From Microbacterium ginsengisoli (GTDB taxonomy: Bacteria > Actinomycetota > Actinomycetes > Actinomycetales > Microbacteriaceae), in the NCBI RefSeq assembly GCF_000956535.1, contig NZ_JYIY01000075.1, forward strand, positions 86,909-150,908: 64,000 bases of DNA, written 5' to 3'. The first letter of the stretch is position 1, and the number at the start of each line of letters is the position of its first letter. The position numbers and the translations under genes are program-made. Of the stretch, positions 52,862-61,531 are shown one piece after another. Under the pieces are notes generated by a model, which was not told the DNA's origin, did no database searches, and saw only the letters and a list, made by a program, of their open reading frames with translations.

Positions 52862-54472
52862 ATGAGTTCGACCATCGATCTCCACGTCAGCCCCCTCGGC
52901 CGCGTCGAGGGTGACCTGGACGTGCGCGTCACGATCGAGGACGGCGTCGTCACCGACGCCTGGACGCAGTGTCAGATGTTCCGCGGGTTCGAGACGATCC
53001 TGCGAGGCAAGGACATGCGCGCCGGCCTCATCATGACGCCGCGCATCTGCGGCATCTGCGGCGGCAGCCACCTCTACAAGGCGTGCTACGCGCTCGACAC
53101 CGCGTTCCAGACCTTCGTGCCGCACAACGCGACGCTCGTGCGCAACATCGCCCAGGCGGTGGAGACGCTGCAGTCGATCCCGCGCTACTTCTACGCGATC
53201 TTCGCGATCGACCTCGTCAACGAGAAGTACAAGAGCTCGCCGCTGTACGAGGAGGCCGTGCGCCGGTTCGCGCCGTACGTCGGCACGAGCTACCAGCCGG
53301 GCGTCGTGCTCAGCCAGAAGCCGGTCGAGATCTACGCGATCTTCGGCGGGCAGTGGCCGCACTCGTCGTTCATGGTGCCGGGCGGCATCATGGGCGCCCC
53401 GACGCTGAGCGACGTGACGCGCTCGGTCGCGATCCTGAAGAACTGGAAGGACAACTGGCTCGAGAAGCAGTGGCTCGGGTCGTCGGTCGAGCGCTGGCTC
53501 GAGAACCGCACCTGGGAGGATGTGCTGGCCTGGGTCGACGAGAACGATGCGCAGCGCAACTCCGACTGCGGCTTCTTCATCCGGTTCGCGCTCGACATCG
53601 GCCTCGACACCTACGGGCAGGGCTGGGGCAACTACATCGCCTCGGGCACCTACTTCGACCCGGCGTCCTACGACCGTCCGACGATCGAGGGCCGCAACGC
53701 GGGACTCATCGTGCGCTCCGGCGTCTACGCGGGCGGCCAGCACTTCGAGTACGACCAGGCACGGGTGTCCGAGGATGTCGCGCACTCGTTCTACCGCGGA
53801 TCCGACAACGTGCACCCGTTCGACGGCGATCAGAACGCGATCGACCCGTTCATCGGTGCGAAGGAGGACAAGTACTCGTTCGCCAAGTCGCCCCGCTACG
53901 ACGTGCCCGGCATCGGACGCCTGCCGCTGGAGGCGGGGCCTCTCGCCCGGCAGATCGTCGCCGGCAAGCCCGCGACATCCGACTTCCAGGACTACGACCC
54001 GCTGTTCACCGACGTGCTGGCCAAGAAGGGCCCGTCGGTGCTGGTGCGTCAGCTCGCCCGCATGCACGAGGCGCCGAAGTACTACGAGAAGGTGCTGCAG
54101 TGGCTCGGCGAGATCGACCTGCACGGGTCGTTCTACCAGACCCCGGTCGACCCGGTGTCGGCCCGCGGCTACGGCGGCACGGAGGCCGCGCGCGGCGCGC
54201 TGCAGGACTGGATCGTCATCGAGGACGGCAAGATCGCGAACTACAACGTGATCACCCCGAGCGCGTGGAACCTCGGCCCCCGCGACAAGGACGCCAACGT
54301 CGGCCCGGTCGAGAAGGCCCTCATCGGCACGCCGATCCACAACCCCGAGGATCCGATCGAGCTCGGGCACGTCACCCGCAGCTTCGACGCCTGCATCGTG
54401 TGCACCGTGCACGCGTACGACGGCAAGACCGGTCGCGAGCTGTCGTCGTTCGTGATCAACAGCATGGTGTGA
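52862..54472 (+). CDS. hucL: [NiFe]-hydrogenase large (catalytic) subunit
   Basis: A 536-residue catalytic subunit that oxidises H2. Nickel ligands are C63 and C66 in RICGICGGSH and C511 and C514 in DACIVCTVH. The 19 residues after His517 form the C-terminal extension to be removed by the maturation protease. PLGRVEGDLDV at the N-terminus is the usual RxEG motif. The length and L2 motif FDACIVCTVHAYD fit group 2a-type rather than group 1h. It begins 24 bases after hucS, and the protease gene follows after a single base. Confidence 0.95.
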   Translation: MSSTIDLHVSPLGRVEGDLDVRVTIEDGVVTDAWTQCQMFRGFETILRGKDMRAGLIMTPRICGICGGSHLYKACYALDTAFQTFVPHNATLVRNIAQAVETLQSIPRYFYAIFAIDLVNEKYKSSPLYEEAVRRFAPYVGTSYQPGVVLSQKPVEIYAIFGGQWPHSSFMVPGGIMGAPTLSDVTRSVAILKNWKDNWLEKQWLGSSVERWLENRTWEDVLAWVDENDAQRNSDCGFFIRFALDIGLDTYGQGWGNYIASGTYFDPASYDRPTIEGRNAGLIVRSGVYAGGQHFEYDQARVSEDVAHSFYRGSDNVHPFDGDQNAIDPFIGAKEDKYSFAKSPRYDVPGIGRLPLEAGPLARQIVAGKPATSDFQDYDPLFTDVLAKKGPSVLVRQLARMHEAPKYYEKVLQWLGEIDLHGSFYQTPVDPVSARGYGGTEAARGALQDWIVIEDGKIANYNVITPSAWNLGPRDKDANVGPVEKALIGTPIHNPEDPIELGHVTRSFDACIVCTVHAYDGKTGRELSSFVINSMV

Positions 54473-54473
54473 T

Positions 54474-54998
54474 GTGACCGGCGCAGGACCGGCTCCGTAC
54501 GAGCTGCTCGATGAGGTGGCGGGGCCGCGGCTCGACCTCCTGGTGATCGGCTGCGGCAACGTGCTGCGCGGCGACGACGCCGCCGGACCCGTGGTGGTGC
54601 GGCGGCTGTGGGAGGCGGGCGCCCTCCCCGAGAGCGTGCGGCTCGCCGACGGCGGCACGAGCGGGATGGATGTCGCCTTCCAGATGCAGCGCGCCGACCG
54701 GGTGCTGATCGTGGATGCCGCGAGCACGGGCGCCGAGCCCGGCACGCTGTACGCGGTGCCGGGCGACATGGTTGCGGGGCTTCCGGCGGCCGGCACGCTG
54801 GGCAGCCACGACTTCCGCTGGGACCACGCCATCGCGTTCGCGCGGTGGCTGCTGGGTCCGTACTTCCCCGCCGAGGTCGACGTGGTGCTGATCGAGGGCG
54901 CCTCGTTCGGCTACGGCGACGCGCTCAGCCCCGCGGTCGAGCGCGGTGTCGAGCGGGCCGTGGCGCTGGTCACCGAGAGGATCGCCGAGTATGCCTGA
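54474..54998 (+). CDS. hucD: hydrogenase maturation endopeptidase
   Basis: A 174-residue protease of the HybD/HycI family that should cleave the HucL C-terminal extension after nickel insertion. Nickel-sensing residues are in GCGNVLRGDDAAGP, LIVDAAS and LGSHDF. The GTG at 54474 lies one base after the hucL stop. Its 3' end overlaps the next small gene by eight bases. An N-terminal stretch of about 20 residues before the core is longer than usual. Confidence 0.88.
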   Translation: MTGAGPAPYELLDEVAGPRLDLLVIGCGNVLRGDDAAGPVVVRRLWEAGALPESVRLADGGTSGMDVAFQMQRADRVLIVDAASTGAEPGTLYAVPGDMVAGLPAAGTLGSHDFRWDHAIAFARWLLGPYFPAEVDVVLIEGASFGYGDALSPAVERGVERAVALVTERIAEYA

Positions 54999-55308
54999 CG
55001 TCGCCGTCGAGACCGTGACGGTCGAGTTCACCGCCGAGGGGCATCTGCGGTTGCCGGCGGCGTTCGCGCGCGCCCATTTCCCCGACGACAGACTGGCGGC
55101 GCTGCGCACCGACCCGGCGCACATCGTCATCATGCCGGTCGGGGTCGCCGCCCCGAACGGCATCATGATGAAGCAGCGCAACCTGCTCGGCGACCGCAGC
55201 GCGCTGCTGCGCGAGGCCCTCTCGGACGAGTTCCCCGTCGGCCCCGTCGACGCCGAGTGGTCGGCGAAGCGCCGCCGGCTCACCATTCCCGCGGGGGCGA
55301 CGTCGTGA
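54991..55308 (+). CDS. small conserved-looking hydrogenase-cluster protein
   Basis: A 105-residue protein with beta-rich ends (VETVTVEFTAEGHLRLPAAFARAHF near the start and RRRLTIPAG at the end) and a central VIMPVGVAAPNGIMMKQRNLLGDRSALLREAL. No known catalytic motif is visible. Overlaps with both neighbours show it belongs to the operon, and the same position in mycobacterial huc loci also holds uncharacterised small genes. A role in assembly is inferred from position only. Confidence 0.7.
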   Translation: MPDVAVETVTVEFTAEGHLRLPAAFARAHFPDDRLAALRTDPAHIVIMPVGVAAPNGIMMKQRNLLGDRSALLREALSDEFPVGPVDAEWSAKRRRLTIPAGATS

Positions 55309-56492
55309 CCGGCATCGCCCGTCCCCAGGCACTGGGCGCGTTCCCGTTCCCCGCGGGTCTTCTGCTGATCGCCGGGGGTGAGGAGACGGATGCCGCGCGC
55401 ACCGCCCTCGTGCGCGGCATCCTGCCGGAGACGTGGCCGGCCCGCCTCGACGGTGTGCGTCTCGTGCACGAGGACCGCCTCGACGAGGCCGCCGCCTGGT
55501 TCGCGGACTCCGACGACCCGGTCGACCGCTACAACCTGTTCGTGCTCGACCCCGAGCGCGTGAGCCGGTCGGAGGCCGCGGCCGCCGTCGGCGACGACTG
55601 GCGCCCGCTCGTCGATCACGTCGCCTACACGGTGGGGCTGACGAGCGTGCCGCCGACGTCCGAGGGGCTCCACGGCGAGCTGGCCGCGCTCGTCGGCACC
55701 GCGGAGGCCGCCGCCGCCCTCGCCGACGGCGACGAGCCCGTGGCTCTTGCCCACCTGCGGCTCGCCGCCGACGCCGCCCGCGACGTCGCCCCGGCGCTCG
55801 CCGGCGTGGTGCTGAGCGAGCTCGCCGGCCGCGGCCACGACCTCGCCGACGCCGAGGAGGCGGTCGCGCTGCTGCGCGGCACCGACCTGCCGGCGGCGGC
55901 CGCGGAGGCCTTCTTCCACCGTGCCGGGCTCGTGCACGGCCTCGCGATCGAGGGGCGCCGTTCGCTCGGCGACGCGATCGCGGGCTACACGGAGGCGCTG
56001 CGCCGCATCGACGAGGTCGGGCAGCGGTCGCTGTTCGCGCGCATCCATCTGAACCTCGGCACCGCCTACCTCGCGGCCCCGATCGTCTCGGACGCCGATC
56101 ACCTGCGGGTCGGCATCGCCCTGCAGTCGCTGCGCACCGCGGTGCGGCTGCTCGACGAGGAGCGCGACGCCGAGGAATGGGCGAGCGCCCGTCTGAATCT
56201 CGCGAACGCGCTCGTCTACGCTCCGTCCGCGAAGCAGCGCGACCACCTCATGGAGGCCGTCGACCTGTACGAGGTGGTGCTGCGCACCCGCTCGCCGAAG
56301 AAGGACGCCCTCGGGCGCGCGCGGGTGCTGTCGAACCAGGGCAACGCGCTCGCGCACCTGGGTCTGCTCGGCGATGCGCGCGAGCGCTTCGATGAGGCCG
56401 AGTTCCTGTTCGCGTCGAAGGGCGATGAGAGCTCCGCCGCGATCGTGCGCGATCTGCGCGGCAGCCTGATCGCCGTGGGCGCCGACGACTGA
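55305..56492 (+). CDS. tetratricopeptide-repeat protein of the hydrogenase cluster
   Basis: A 395-residue protein. The first 150 residues have no recognised domain. From about residue 160 helical repeats of TPR type are seen, such as ALAHLRLAADAARDVAPALAGVVL, IHLNLGTAYLAAP, ARLNLANALVYAP and SNQGNALAHLGLLGDARERFDEAEFLF. TPR proteins usually mediate protein contacts, so an assembly or docking role for the hydrogenase is plausible. GTGA overlap with the previous gene indicates coupling. Confidence 0.75.
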   Translation: MTGIARPQALGAFPFPAGLLLIAGGEETDAARTALVRGILPETWPARLDGVRLVHEDRLDEAAAWFADSDDPVDRYNLFVLDPERVSRSEAAAAVGDDWRPLVDHVAYTVGLTSVPPTSEGLHGELAALVGTAEAAAALADGDEPVALAHLRLAADAARDVAPALAGVVLSELAGRGHDLADAEEAVALLRGTDLPAAAAEAFFHRAGLVHGLAIEGRRSLGDAIAGYTEALRRIDEVGQRSLFARIHLNLGTAYLAAPIVSDADHLRVGIALQSLRTAVRLLDEERDAEEWASARLNLANALVYAPSAKQRDHLMEAVDLYEVVLRTRSPKKDALGRARVLSNQGNALAHLGLLGDARERFDEAEFLFASKGDESSAAIVRDLRGSLIAVGADD

Positions 56493-56508
56493 GAAGAGGA
56501 TGCCCCGC

Positions 56509-56943
56509 ATGACCACCATCGCCCCCACCCCCGCCGACGAGACCGTCGACCTCGACGCCGCCGCCACGCGGCTCGACCGGGCCGTCGCGGCCCTGGCCGA
56601 GCTGTCTCCGGAGAGTCGCGCGGTCGCGGACGAGTTCGCGCTCGCCGCCGACGCGCTCGCGAAGGACGCGCTGACCACGATCGTGCGCACTCTCCGCGCC
56701 GACCCGCGCGGCAAGGAGCTGCTGTTCGAGCTCGTCGACGACCCGGCCGTGCGCATGCTGCTCGGCATGCACGGCATCATCCGCATGCCCGACCCGGCCG
56801 GGATCGCCGCTCCTGTCGAGCGGCGACCCGCGTTCGTGAGCCTCGAGGCGATGCTGCGCGGCCCCCGGGCCGTGCCGATCGGCGCCTGCGGAGTCGGCGC
56901 GCACGCCTGCGGACCCGAGGGCTGCGGCTGCGGCGCGCACTGA
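56509..56943 (+). CDS. helical protein with a cysteine-rich C-terminus
   Basis: A 144-residue protein. Residues 15-95 are helical (SRAVADEFALAADALAKDAL, then LFELVDDPAVRMLLGMHGII, reminiscent of the lead-in of NifU-like proteins of hydrogenase loci). The last 18 residues hold four Cys (127, 134, 139, 141) and two His, suitable for a metal or Fe-S site. The NifU C-domain itself is absent. ATG 56509 is preferred over 56500 because GAAGAGGA ends eight bases upstream. It may carry a metal or cluster for maturation. Confidence 0.65.
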   Translation: MTTIAPTPADETVDLDAAATRLDRAVAALAELSPESRAVADEFALAADALAKDALTTIVRTLRADPRGKELLFELVDDPAVRMLLGMHGIIRMPDPAGIAAPVERRPAFVSLEAMLRGPRAVPIGACGVGAHACGPEGCGCGAH

Positions 56944-56950
56944 GGTCGAC

Positions 56951-59299
56951 GTGCTCTCCCCGACATCCCCCTCGCTCGAACGCCACGCACTCACCGTGCG
57001 CGGCGTGGTGCAGGGTGTCGGCTTCCGGCCGCACGTCGCCCGGGTGGCGGCCGCCTACGGGGTGACCGGCTGGTGCGGCAACGACGACGAGAGCGTCTTC
57101 ATCGAGGCGCAGGCCACGCGGGGCGCTCTCGGCGCGTTCATCGCCGCGGTGCGGGCCGATGCGCCGGCTCTCGCCGTGGTCGACGACGTCGAGGTTCGCG
57201 CGGTCGCGACCATCCCCGACGAGAGCGGCTTCCGCATCGTGCCCTCGCGGCGGGCCGAGGGGGCGCGCACCCTGATCCCCGCCGACGCGGGGCTGTGCGA
57301 CGACTGCCGCCGCGAGCTGCACGACCCGACCGACCGCCGCTACCGGTACCCGTTCATCACCTGCACGAACTGCGGTCCGCGGCTCAGCATCATCCGCGAC
57401 CTGCCCTACGACCGCCCGCTGACGACCATGTCGGTGTTCCCGATGTGCGACGCGTGCCGTGCCGAGTACGACGACCCGCTCGACCGGCGCTTCCACGCCC
57501 AGCCGATCAGCTGCTGGGAGTGCGGCCCCACGCTCCGCTACGACGAGGACGCCGAACCGGATGCCGCGGCCACCGGGCTCGACGCGATCGACGCCGCCCG
57601 TGAGCTGGTGCGCTCCGGGGGCATCCTCGCGGTGAAGGGGCTCGGCGGGTACACCCTCATGTGCGACGCGCGCGACGAGCACGCCGTGTCGCGCCTGCGG
57701 GAGCGCAAGCACCGCCCCGACAAGCCGTTCGCGGTGATGGCGGGATCGGTCGCGCTCGCCGCCCAGCTCATCGACCTCGACCCGCGCGCGGGACGGGAGC
57801 TGGCGGGACCGGCGCGCCCCATCGTGATCGCCGGGCAGGCCGCGGCATCCGATCTGGCACCGTCGGTGGCCCCCGGGCTCGATCGGGTGGGCGTGATGCT
57901 CGCGAGCGCCGCGGTGCACGAGCTGCTGCTCGGCGACGGCGACGTGTGGGTGGCGACGAGCGGCAACGTGTCCGGCGATCCGCTGTTCTTCGACGACGAC
58001 GAGGCGCGGGCAGGGCTCGCGGGCATCGCCGACGCGTTCGTGTCGAACGACCGGCGGATCCACGTGCCCGTCGAGGACTCCGTGGTGCTCGCCGACCCCG
58101 ACCGCGACGAGCTCGTGCCGCTGCGGCGCAGCCGCGGCTACGCGCCCCTGCCGGTGCGGCTCGCCTCGGGCGCCGGCGCGGTGCTCGCCGTCGGCGGTGA
58201 GCTGAAGAGCACGTTCGCCCTCACCCGTGACGGCATGGCGTTCCTCTCGCCCCACATCGGTGACATGGGGTCGCTGGCCTGCCAGCGCGCGTTCGAGCGT
58301 AGCGTCGCCCAGCTCGCGGCCCTGCACCGCCGCGAGCCCGACCTGCTCGTCGCCGACCGGCACCCCGACTACGCGACCACCCGGTGGGCCGAGCGGCACG
58401 CCGAGGCCCGCGGCATCCCCCTGCTGCAGGTGCAGCACCACCACGCGCATGCGCTGAGCCTCGTCGCCGAGCACCAGGCCGGCGGTGAGCCCGTCGTCGT
58501 CGCGACCTTCGACGGCACCGGGTTCGGCGACGACGGCACGAGCTGGGGCGGCGAGTTCCTCGCGCTCGACGCCCGGCCGCTGCGGTGGGAGCGCGCCGCA
58601 CACCTGCGCCCGTTCCGGCTGCCCGGCGGCGACAGCGCGACCCGCAACCCGTGGAAGACCGCCGTCGCCGTGCTCGCCGACTGGGGCATCGACGACACCG
58701 GCCTGCCCTGCCTCGACGCCGCCCCACCCGCCGAGCTCGCCGTCGTGCGCTCGCAGCTCGCAGCGGGCATCGCGTGCCCGACGACCTCCAGCGTCGGTCG
58801 CCTGTTCGACGCCGTCGCGTCACTGCTCGGTGTGCGCCACCGGGTGACGTACGAGGCGCAGGCCGCGATGGAGCTGGAGGCCGCGGCATCCGCCTGCCGC
58901 CACGGCGGCCACGGCGCCGCACCCGACGTCACGCCCGAGACGCTCGTGCGCGAGCTCGCCGACCGGCTGCGCGCCGGCGACGCCGTCGCGTGCCTCGCGC
59001 GGCGGTTCCACGACGGCATCGCCATGTGGACCGCCCAGACCCTCGCGCACGTCGCCGCCGCCCGCGGCGCGCGTCTGGTGGGGCTCTCGGGCGGCACCTG
59101 GCAGAACCTCGCCCTGCGCACGGCGGTGCGTGCCACGCTCACCGCACTGCAGGTGCCGGTGCTCGTGCACGAGCGCGTGCCGGCCGGCGACGGAGGTCTC
59201 AGTCTGGGGCAGGCCTGGGCCGGCACCCTGCTGCTGGAGAGAGGGGAGGACGCACATGTGTCTCGCGATTCCGGGTCGCATCCTGCGACGGTGGGATGA
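56951..59299 (+). CDS. hypF: carbamoyltransferase HypF
   Basis: A 782-residue enzyme that makes the cyanide ligand precursor by transferring carbamoyl to HypE. Domains in order: acylphosphatase (RGVVQGVGFRPHVARV, residues 16-32); two zinc fingers (CDDCRREL with CTNCGPR, then CDACRAEY with CWECGPT, about 115-200); YrdC (VKGLGGYTLMCDA onward); and the Kae1-like C-terminal domain with LLQVQHHHAHALSLVAEH. The GTG at 56951 gives the normal N-terminus. Its 3' end overlaps hypC by 44 bases in another frame. Confidence 0.94.
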   Translation: MLSPTSPSLERHALTVRGVVQGVGFRPHVARVAAAYGVTGWCGNDDESVFIEAQATRGALGAFIAAVRADAPALAVVDDVEVRAVATIPDESGFRIVPSRRAEGARTLIPADAGLCDDCRRELHDPTDRRYRYPFITCTNCGPRLSIIRDLPYDRPLTTMSVFPMCDACRAEYDDPLDRRFHAQPISCWECGPTLRYDEDAEPDAAATGLDAIDAARELVRSGGILAVKGLGGYTLMCDARDEHAVSRLRERKHRPDKPFAVMAGSVALAAQLIDLDPRAGRELAGPARPIVIAGQAAASDLAPSVAPGLDRVGVMLASAAVHELLLGDGDVWVATSGNVSGDPLFFDDDEARAGLAGIADAFVSNDRRIHVPVEDSVVLADPDRDELVPLRRSRGYAPLPVRLASGAGAVLAVGGELKSTFALTRDGMAFLSPHIGDMGSLACQRAFERSVAQLAALHRREPDLLVADRHPDYATTRWAERHAEARGIPLLQVQHHHAHALSLVAEHQAGGEPVVVATFDGTGFGDDGTSWGGEFLALDARPLRWERAAHLRPFRLPGGDSATRNPWKTAVAVLADWGIDDTGLPCLDAAPPAELAVVRSQLAAGIACPTTSSVGRLFDAVASLLGVRHRVTYEAQAAMELEAAASACRHGGHGAAPDVTPETLVRELADRLRAGDAVACLARRFHDGIAMWTAQTLAHVAAARGARLVGLSGGTWQNLALRTAVRATLTALQVPVLVHERVPAGDGGLSLGQAWAGTLLLERGEDAHVSRDSGSHPATVG

Positions 59300-59507
59300 G
59301 GGCGGCGCGCTGCTCGCGGAGGTCGACTTCGCGGGCGAGCTGCGCCGGGTGAAGCTGAACTTCCTGCCCGACCTCGAGGTCGGCGACCACGTCATCGTGC
59401 ACGCCGGCTTCGCGCTCACCAGAGTGCCCGAGGAGCAGGTCGCGCAGGTCATGTCCGCGATGCGCGATGCGGGCCTGCTCGACGAGTTCCCGGCGGTGGC
59501 GTCGTGA
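59256..59507 (+). CDS. hypC: hydrogenase maturation chaperone HypC
   Basis: An 83-residue HypC with the essential MCLAIPGRIL N-terminus (Cys2 binds the Fe(CN)2CO unit) and the later DHVIVHAGFAL. GAGGGGAGGA precedes the ATG. The gene begins 44 bases inside the end of hypF, an unusually long overlap. A second hypC copy lies at 61259-61531. Confidence 0.92.
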   Translation: MCLAIPGRILRRWDEGGALLAEVDFAGELRRVKLNFLPDLEVGDHVIVHAGFALTRVPEEQVAQVMSAMRDAGLLDEFPAVAS

Positions 59508-60121
59508 GTGACGGGCGGGTCGCGGCGGTGCACCTCGCTCGCAGTCGCGCGATCGACGGCGCCCTGTATGTCGTGACGGATGCCGCGGCTCCCGCGCCGT
59601 TCGTCGTGGTGCCGACGGCGGGCGCCGAGGCGGTGCTGCGCGCCCGGGTGCGGGCCGGGGACAGCGTCGTGGCCGTGGCGGACTTCCCGGGGCGCGACCG
59701 CATCCTGCGCCGTGCGTCGGCGTGGGGCGCGAACGCGATCTGGGTGGGGGAGTCGTCCCGCCCCGACGACGGGCTCGCGACGGTGTGCGTGCCGGGCGAC
59801 CCGCGGGAACTCCTCGCCGACTGGGCCGAGTCGGCGCCGCGCCTGGCGGCCGACCCGCTCGCGATCGCCCCGGCGATCGTGGAGTGCACCGACGAGGTGT
59901 GCATCACCTGCAGCGACGAGGGCCGCCTCGGCGAGGTGGTCGCCGCCCCCGAGGGGCTGTTCGAGCCGGCGCGGGTGCGCACGGCCGATGGCCTTGAAGA
60001 CGTCGACGTGACGATCGTCGGGCAGGTGCTGCCCGGCGACCTCCTCGTCATCCACGCGGGCACCGCGATCGCCCTGGTCGCCGAGCCCGCATCCCTTCCC
60101 CCGATCGGAGACCCCCGATGA
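59504..60121 (+). CDS. HypC-related protein with SIS-like N-terminal half
   Basis: A 205-residue protein. Residues about 45-95 (RAGDSVVAVADFPGRDRILRRASAWGANAIWVGES) resemble part of a sugar-isomerase (SIS) fold. Residues about 125-200 resemble HypC/HupF: a Cys cluster in ECTDEVCITCSDEG (C128, C133, C136), then DVTIVGQVLPGDLLVIHAGTAIAL, but no MC N-terminus. It overlaps hypC and hypE by four bases each. It may replace a separate SIS-domain protein found in some hydrogenase loci; function unknown. Confidence 0.7.
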   Translation: MSDGRVAAVHLARSRAIDGALYVVTDAAAPAPFVVVPTAGAEAVLRARVRAGDSVVAVADFPGRDRILRRASAWGANAIWVGESSRPDDGLATVCVPGDPRELLADWAESAPRLAADPLAIAPAIVECTDEVCITCSDEGRLGEVVAAPEGLFEPARVRTADGLEDVDVTIVGQVLPGDLLVIHAGTAIALVAEPASLPPIGDPR

Positions 60122-61230
60122 CCGACCAGGCTGCGCCCCCGCGCTCCAAGAACCGGCTCAACGACAGCGAGGACGACGTCCTCGCCCGCATCGAGGCGTT
60201 CCGCCGTCGACGGCCCCGTCTCATCGACGAGTTCGTGACCCTCGCCCACGGCGCCGGCGGCAAGGCGTCCGCGGCGCTCGTCGACGCGGTGTTCTTCGAG
60301 GCGTTCGGCTCGCCGACACCGTCCGATCCGGGCGATGCGGCCGTGCTCGAGGTGCCCGCCGGGCGTCTCGCGTTCACGACCGACTCGTACGTCGTCAACC
60401 CGATCCGCTTCCCGGGCGGCTCGATCGGCGACCTCGCCGTCAACGGCACCGTCAACGACCTCGCGGTCACCGGCGCCGTGCCGCGGTGGATCACAGCCGC
60501 GTTCGTGATCGAGGAGGGCCTGTCGATCGATGTGCTGCGGGAGGTCGCCGCCGACATGCGGCGCGCCGCCGACGCGGCGGGCGTCGCGATCGTCGCGGGC
60601 GACACGAAGGTGGTGCCGCGGGGAGCCGCCGACAAGGTCTTCATCACCACCGCGGGGGTCGGTGTCATCCCCGAGGGCCGTGAGCTGGGCGCGCGCCTCG
60701 TCGAGCCCGGCGACGCGATCCTCGTGTCCGGACCCATCGGCTCCCACGGCATGGCGGTCATGCTCGCCCGCGGCACCCTGGCGATCGATGCGCCGGTCGT
60801 GAGCGACTCACGAGCGGTGTCCGCTCTGGTCGAGGCGATGATGGATGCCGCGCCCGGCACCAGGTGGATGCGCGACGCCACCCGTGGCGGCCTCGGCACG
60901 GTGCTCAACGAGCTCGTGCAGGCGGCCGGTCTCGGCGTGATCGTCGACGACGACGCGGTGCCGGTGGAACCCGCCGCGCGCGGCGCGTGCGACATGCTCG
61001 GCATCGACCCGCTCTACGTCGCGAACGAGGGCATGTTCGCCGCGATCGTGCCGGTGGCGCAGGCGGATGCCGCGCTCGCCGCCCTGCGGTCGCTGCCCGG
61101 CGGCGCGCAGGCCGCCCGCATCGGCGAGGTCGTCGCCTCGCCGTCCGACATCGTCGCCGTGCGCAATGCGTTCGGCGGCACCCGCATCGTCGACATGCTC
61201 GTCGGCGATCCGCTCCCGCGGATCTGCTGA
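60118..61230 (+). CDS. hypE: carbamoyl-dehydratase HypE
   Basis: A 370-residue AIR-synthase-fold enzyme that dehydrates its own thiocarbamate to a thiocyanate. LAHGAGGKASAALVDAVFF, GDAAVLEV, TTDSYVVNPIRFPGGSIGDLAVNGTVNDLAV and DATRGGLGTVLNELV are HypE signatures. The chain ends in the obligatory PRIC with C-terminal Cys370. About 35 extra N-terminal residues precede the core. ATGA overlap links it to the preceding gene. Confidence 0.95.
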   Translation: MTDQAAPPRSKNRLNDSEDDVLARIEAFRRRRPRLIDEFVTLAHGAGGKASAALVDAVFFEAFGSPTPSDPGDAAVLEVPAGRLAFTTDSYVVNPIRFPGGSIGDLAVNGTVNDLAVTGAVPRWITAAFVIEEGLSIDVLREVAADMRRAADAAGVAIVAGDTKVVPRGAADKVFITTAGVGVIPEGRELGARLVEPGDAILVSGPIGSHGMAVMLARGTLAIDAPVVSDSRAVSALVEAMMDAAPGTRWMRDATRGGLGTVLNELVQAAGLGVIVDDDAVPVEPAARGACDMLGIDPLYVANEGMFAAIVPVAQADAALAALRSLPGGAQAARIGEVVASPSDIVAVRNAFGGTRIVDMLVGDPLPRIC

Positions 61231-61258
61231 CCGGCCGCACGGAAAGAAGGAATCCCCC

Positions 61259-61531
61259 ATGTGTCTGGGCATCCCCGGCGAGATCGTCGCCATCGTCGAC
61301 GACGCCGACGACCTCGCGTCCGTCGAGGTGAGCGGCGTGCGCCGCACCATCTCGACCCGCCTCCTCGCCGATGAGGGGGTGAGGGTGGGGGACTGGGTGC
61401 TGGTGCACGTGGGGTTCGCGATGAGCAAGATCGACGAGCGCGAGGCCGACCTCACCCTCGATCAGATCCGGAAGCTCGGTCGCACCTACGACGAGGAGCT
61501 CGAGGCCTTCATGGAGACGGAGATCGTCTGA
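61259..61531 (+). CDS. hypC: second hydrogenase maturation chaperone HypC
   Basis: A 90-residue HypC paralogue with MCLGIPGEIV and GDWVLVHVGFAM. A stretched acidic C-terminal tail (EELEAFMETEIV) distinguishes it from the first copy. GAAAGAAGGA precedes the ATG, and the stop overlaps the hypD start by one base (TGATG). Two HypC proteins would let one serve HypD delivery and the other the large subunit; this is inferred. Confidence 0.92.
   Translation: MCLGIPGEIVAIVDDADDLASVEVSGVRRTISTRLLADEGVRVGDWVLVHVGFAMSKIDEREADLTLDQIRKLGRTYDEELEAFMETEIV

Noticed and set aside
51866..54472. Group 1h (Hhy-type) hydrogenase
   Set aside because: The proximal motif CSGN and the large-subunit end CIVCTVH differ from the CDGD-type motif I associate with group 1h; HucM-like and protease genes also favour group 2a.
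51470..54832. 1120-codon open frame on the minus strand opposite hucM-hucS-hucL
   Set aside because: The plus strand carries unmistakable hydrogenase motifs; the antisense frame is a by-product of GC-rich third positions.
54456..56990. 844-codon minus-strand frame across the accessory hydrogenase genes
   Set aside because: No recognisable domain, no ribosome site, and it spans several coupled plus-strand genes.
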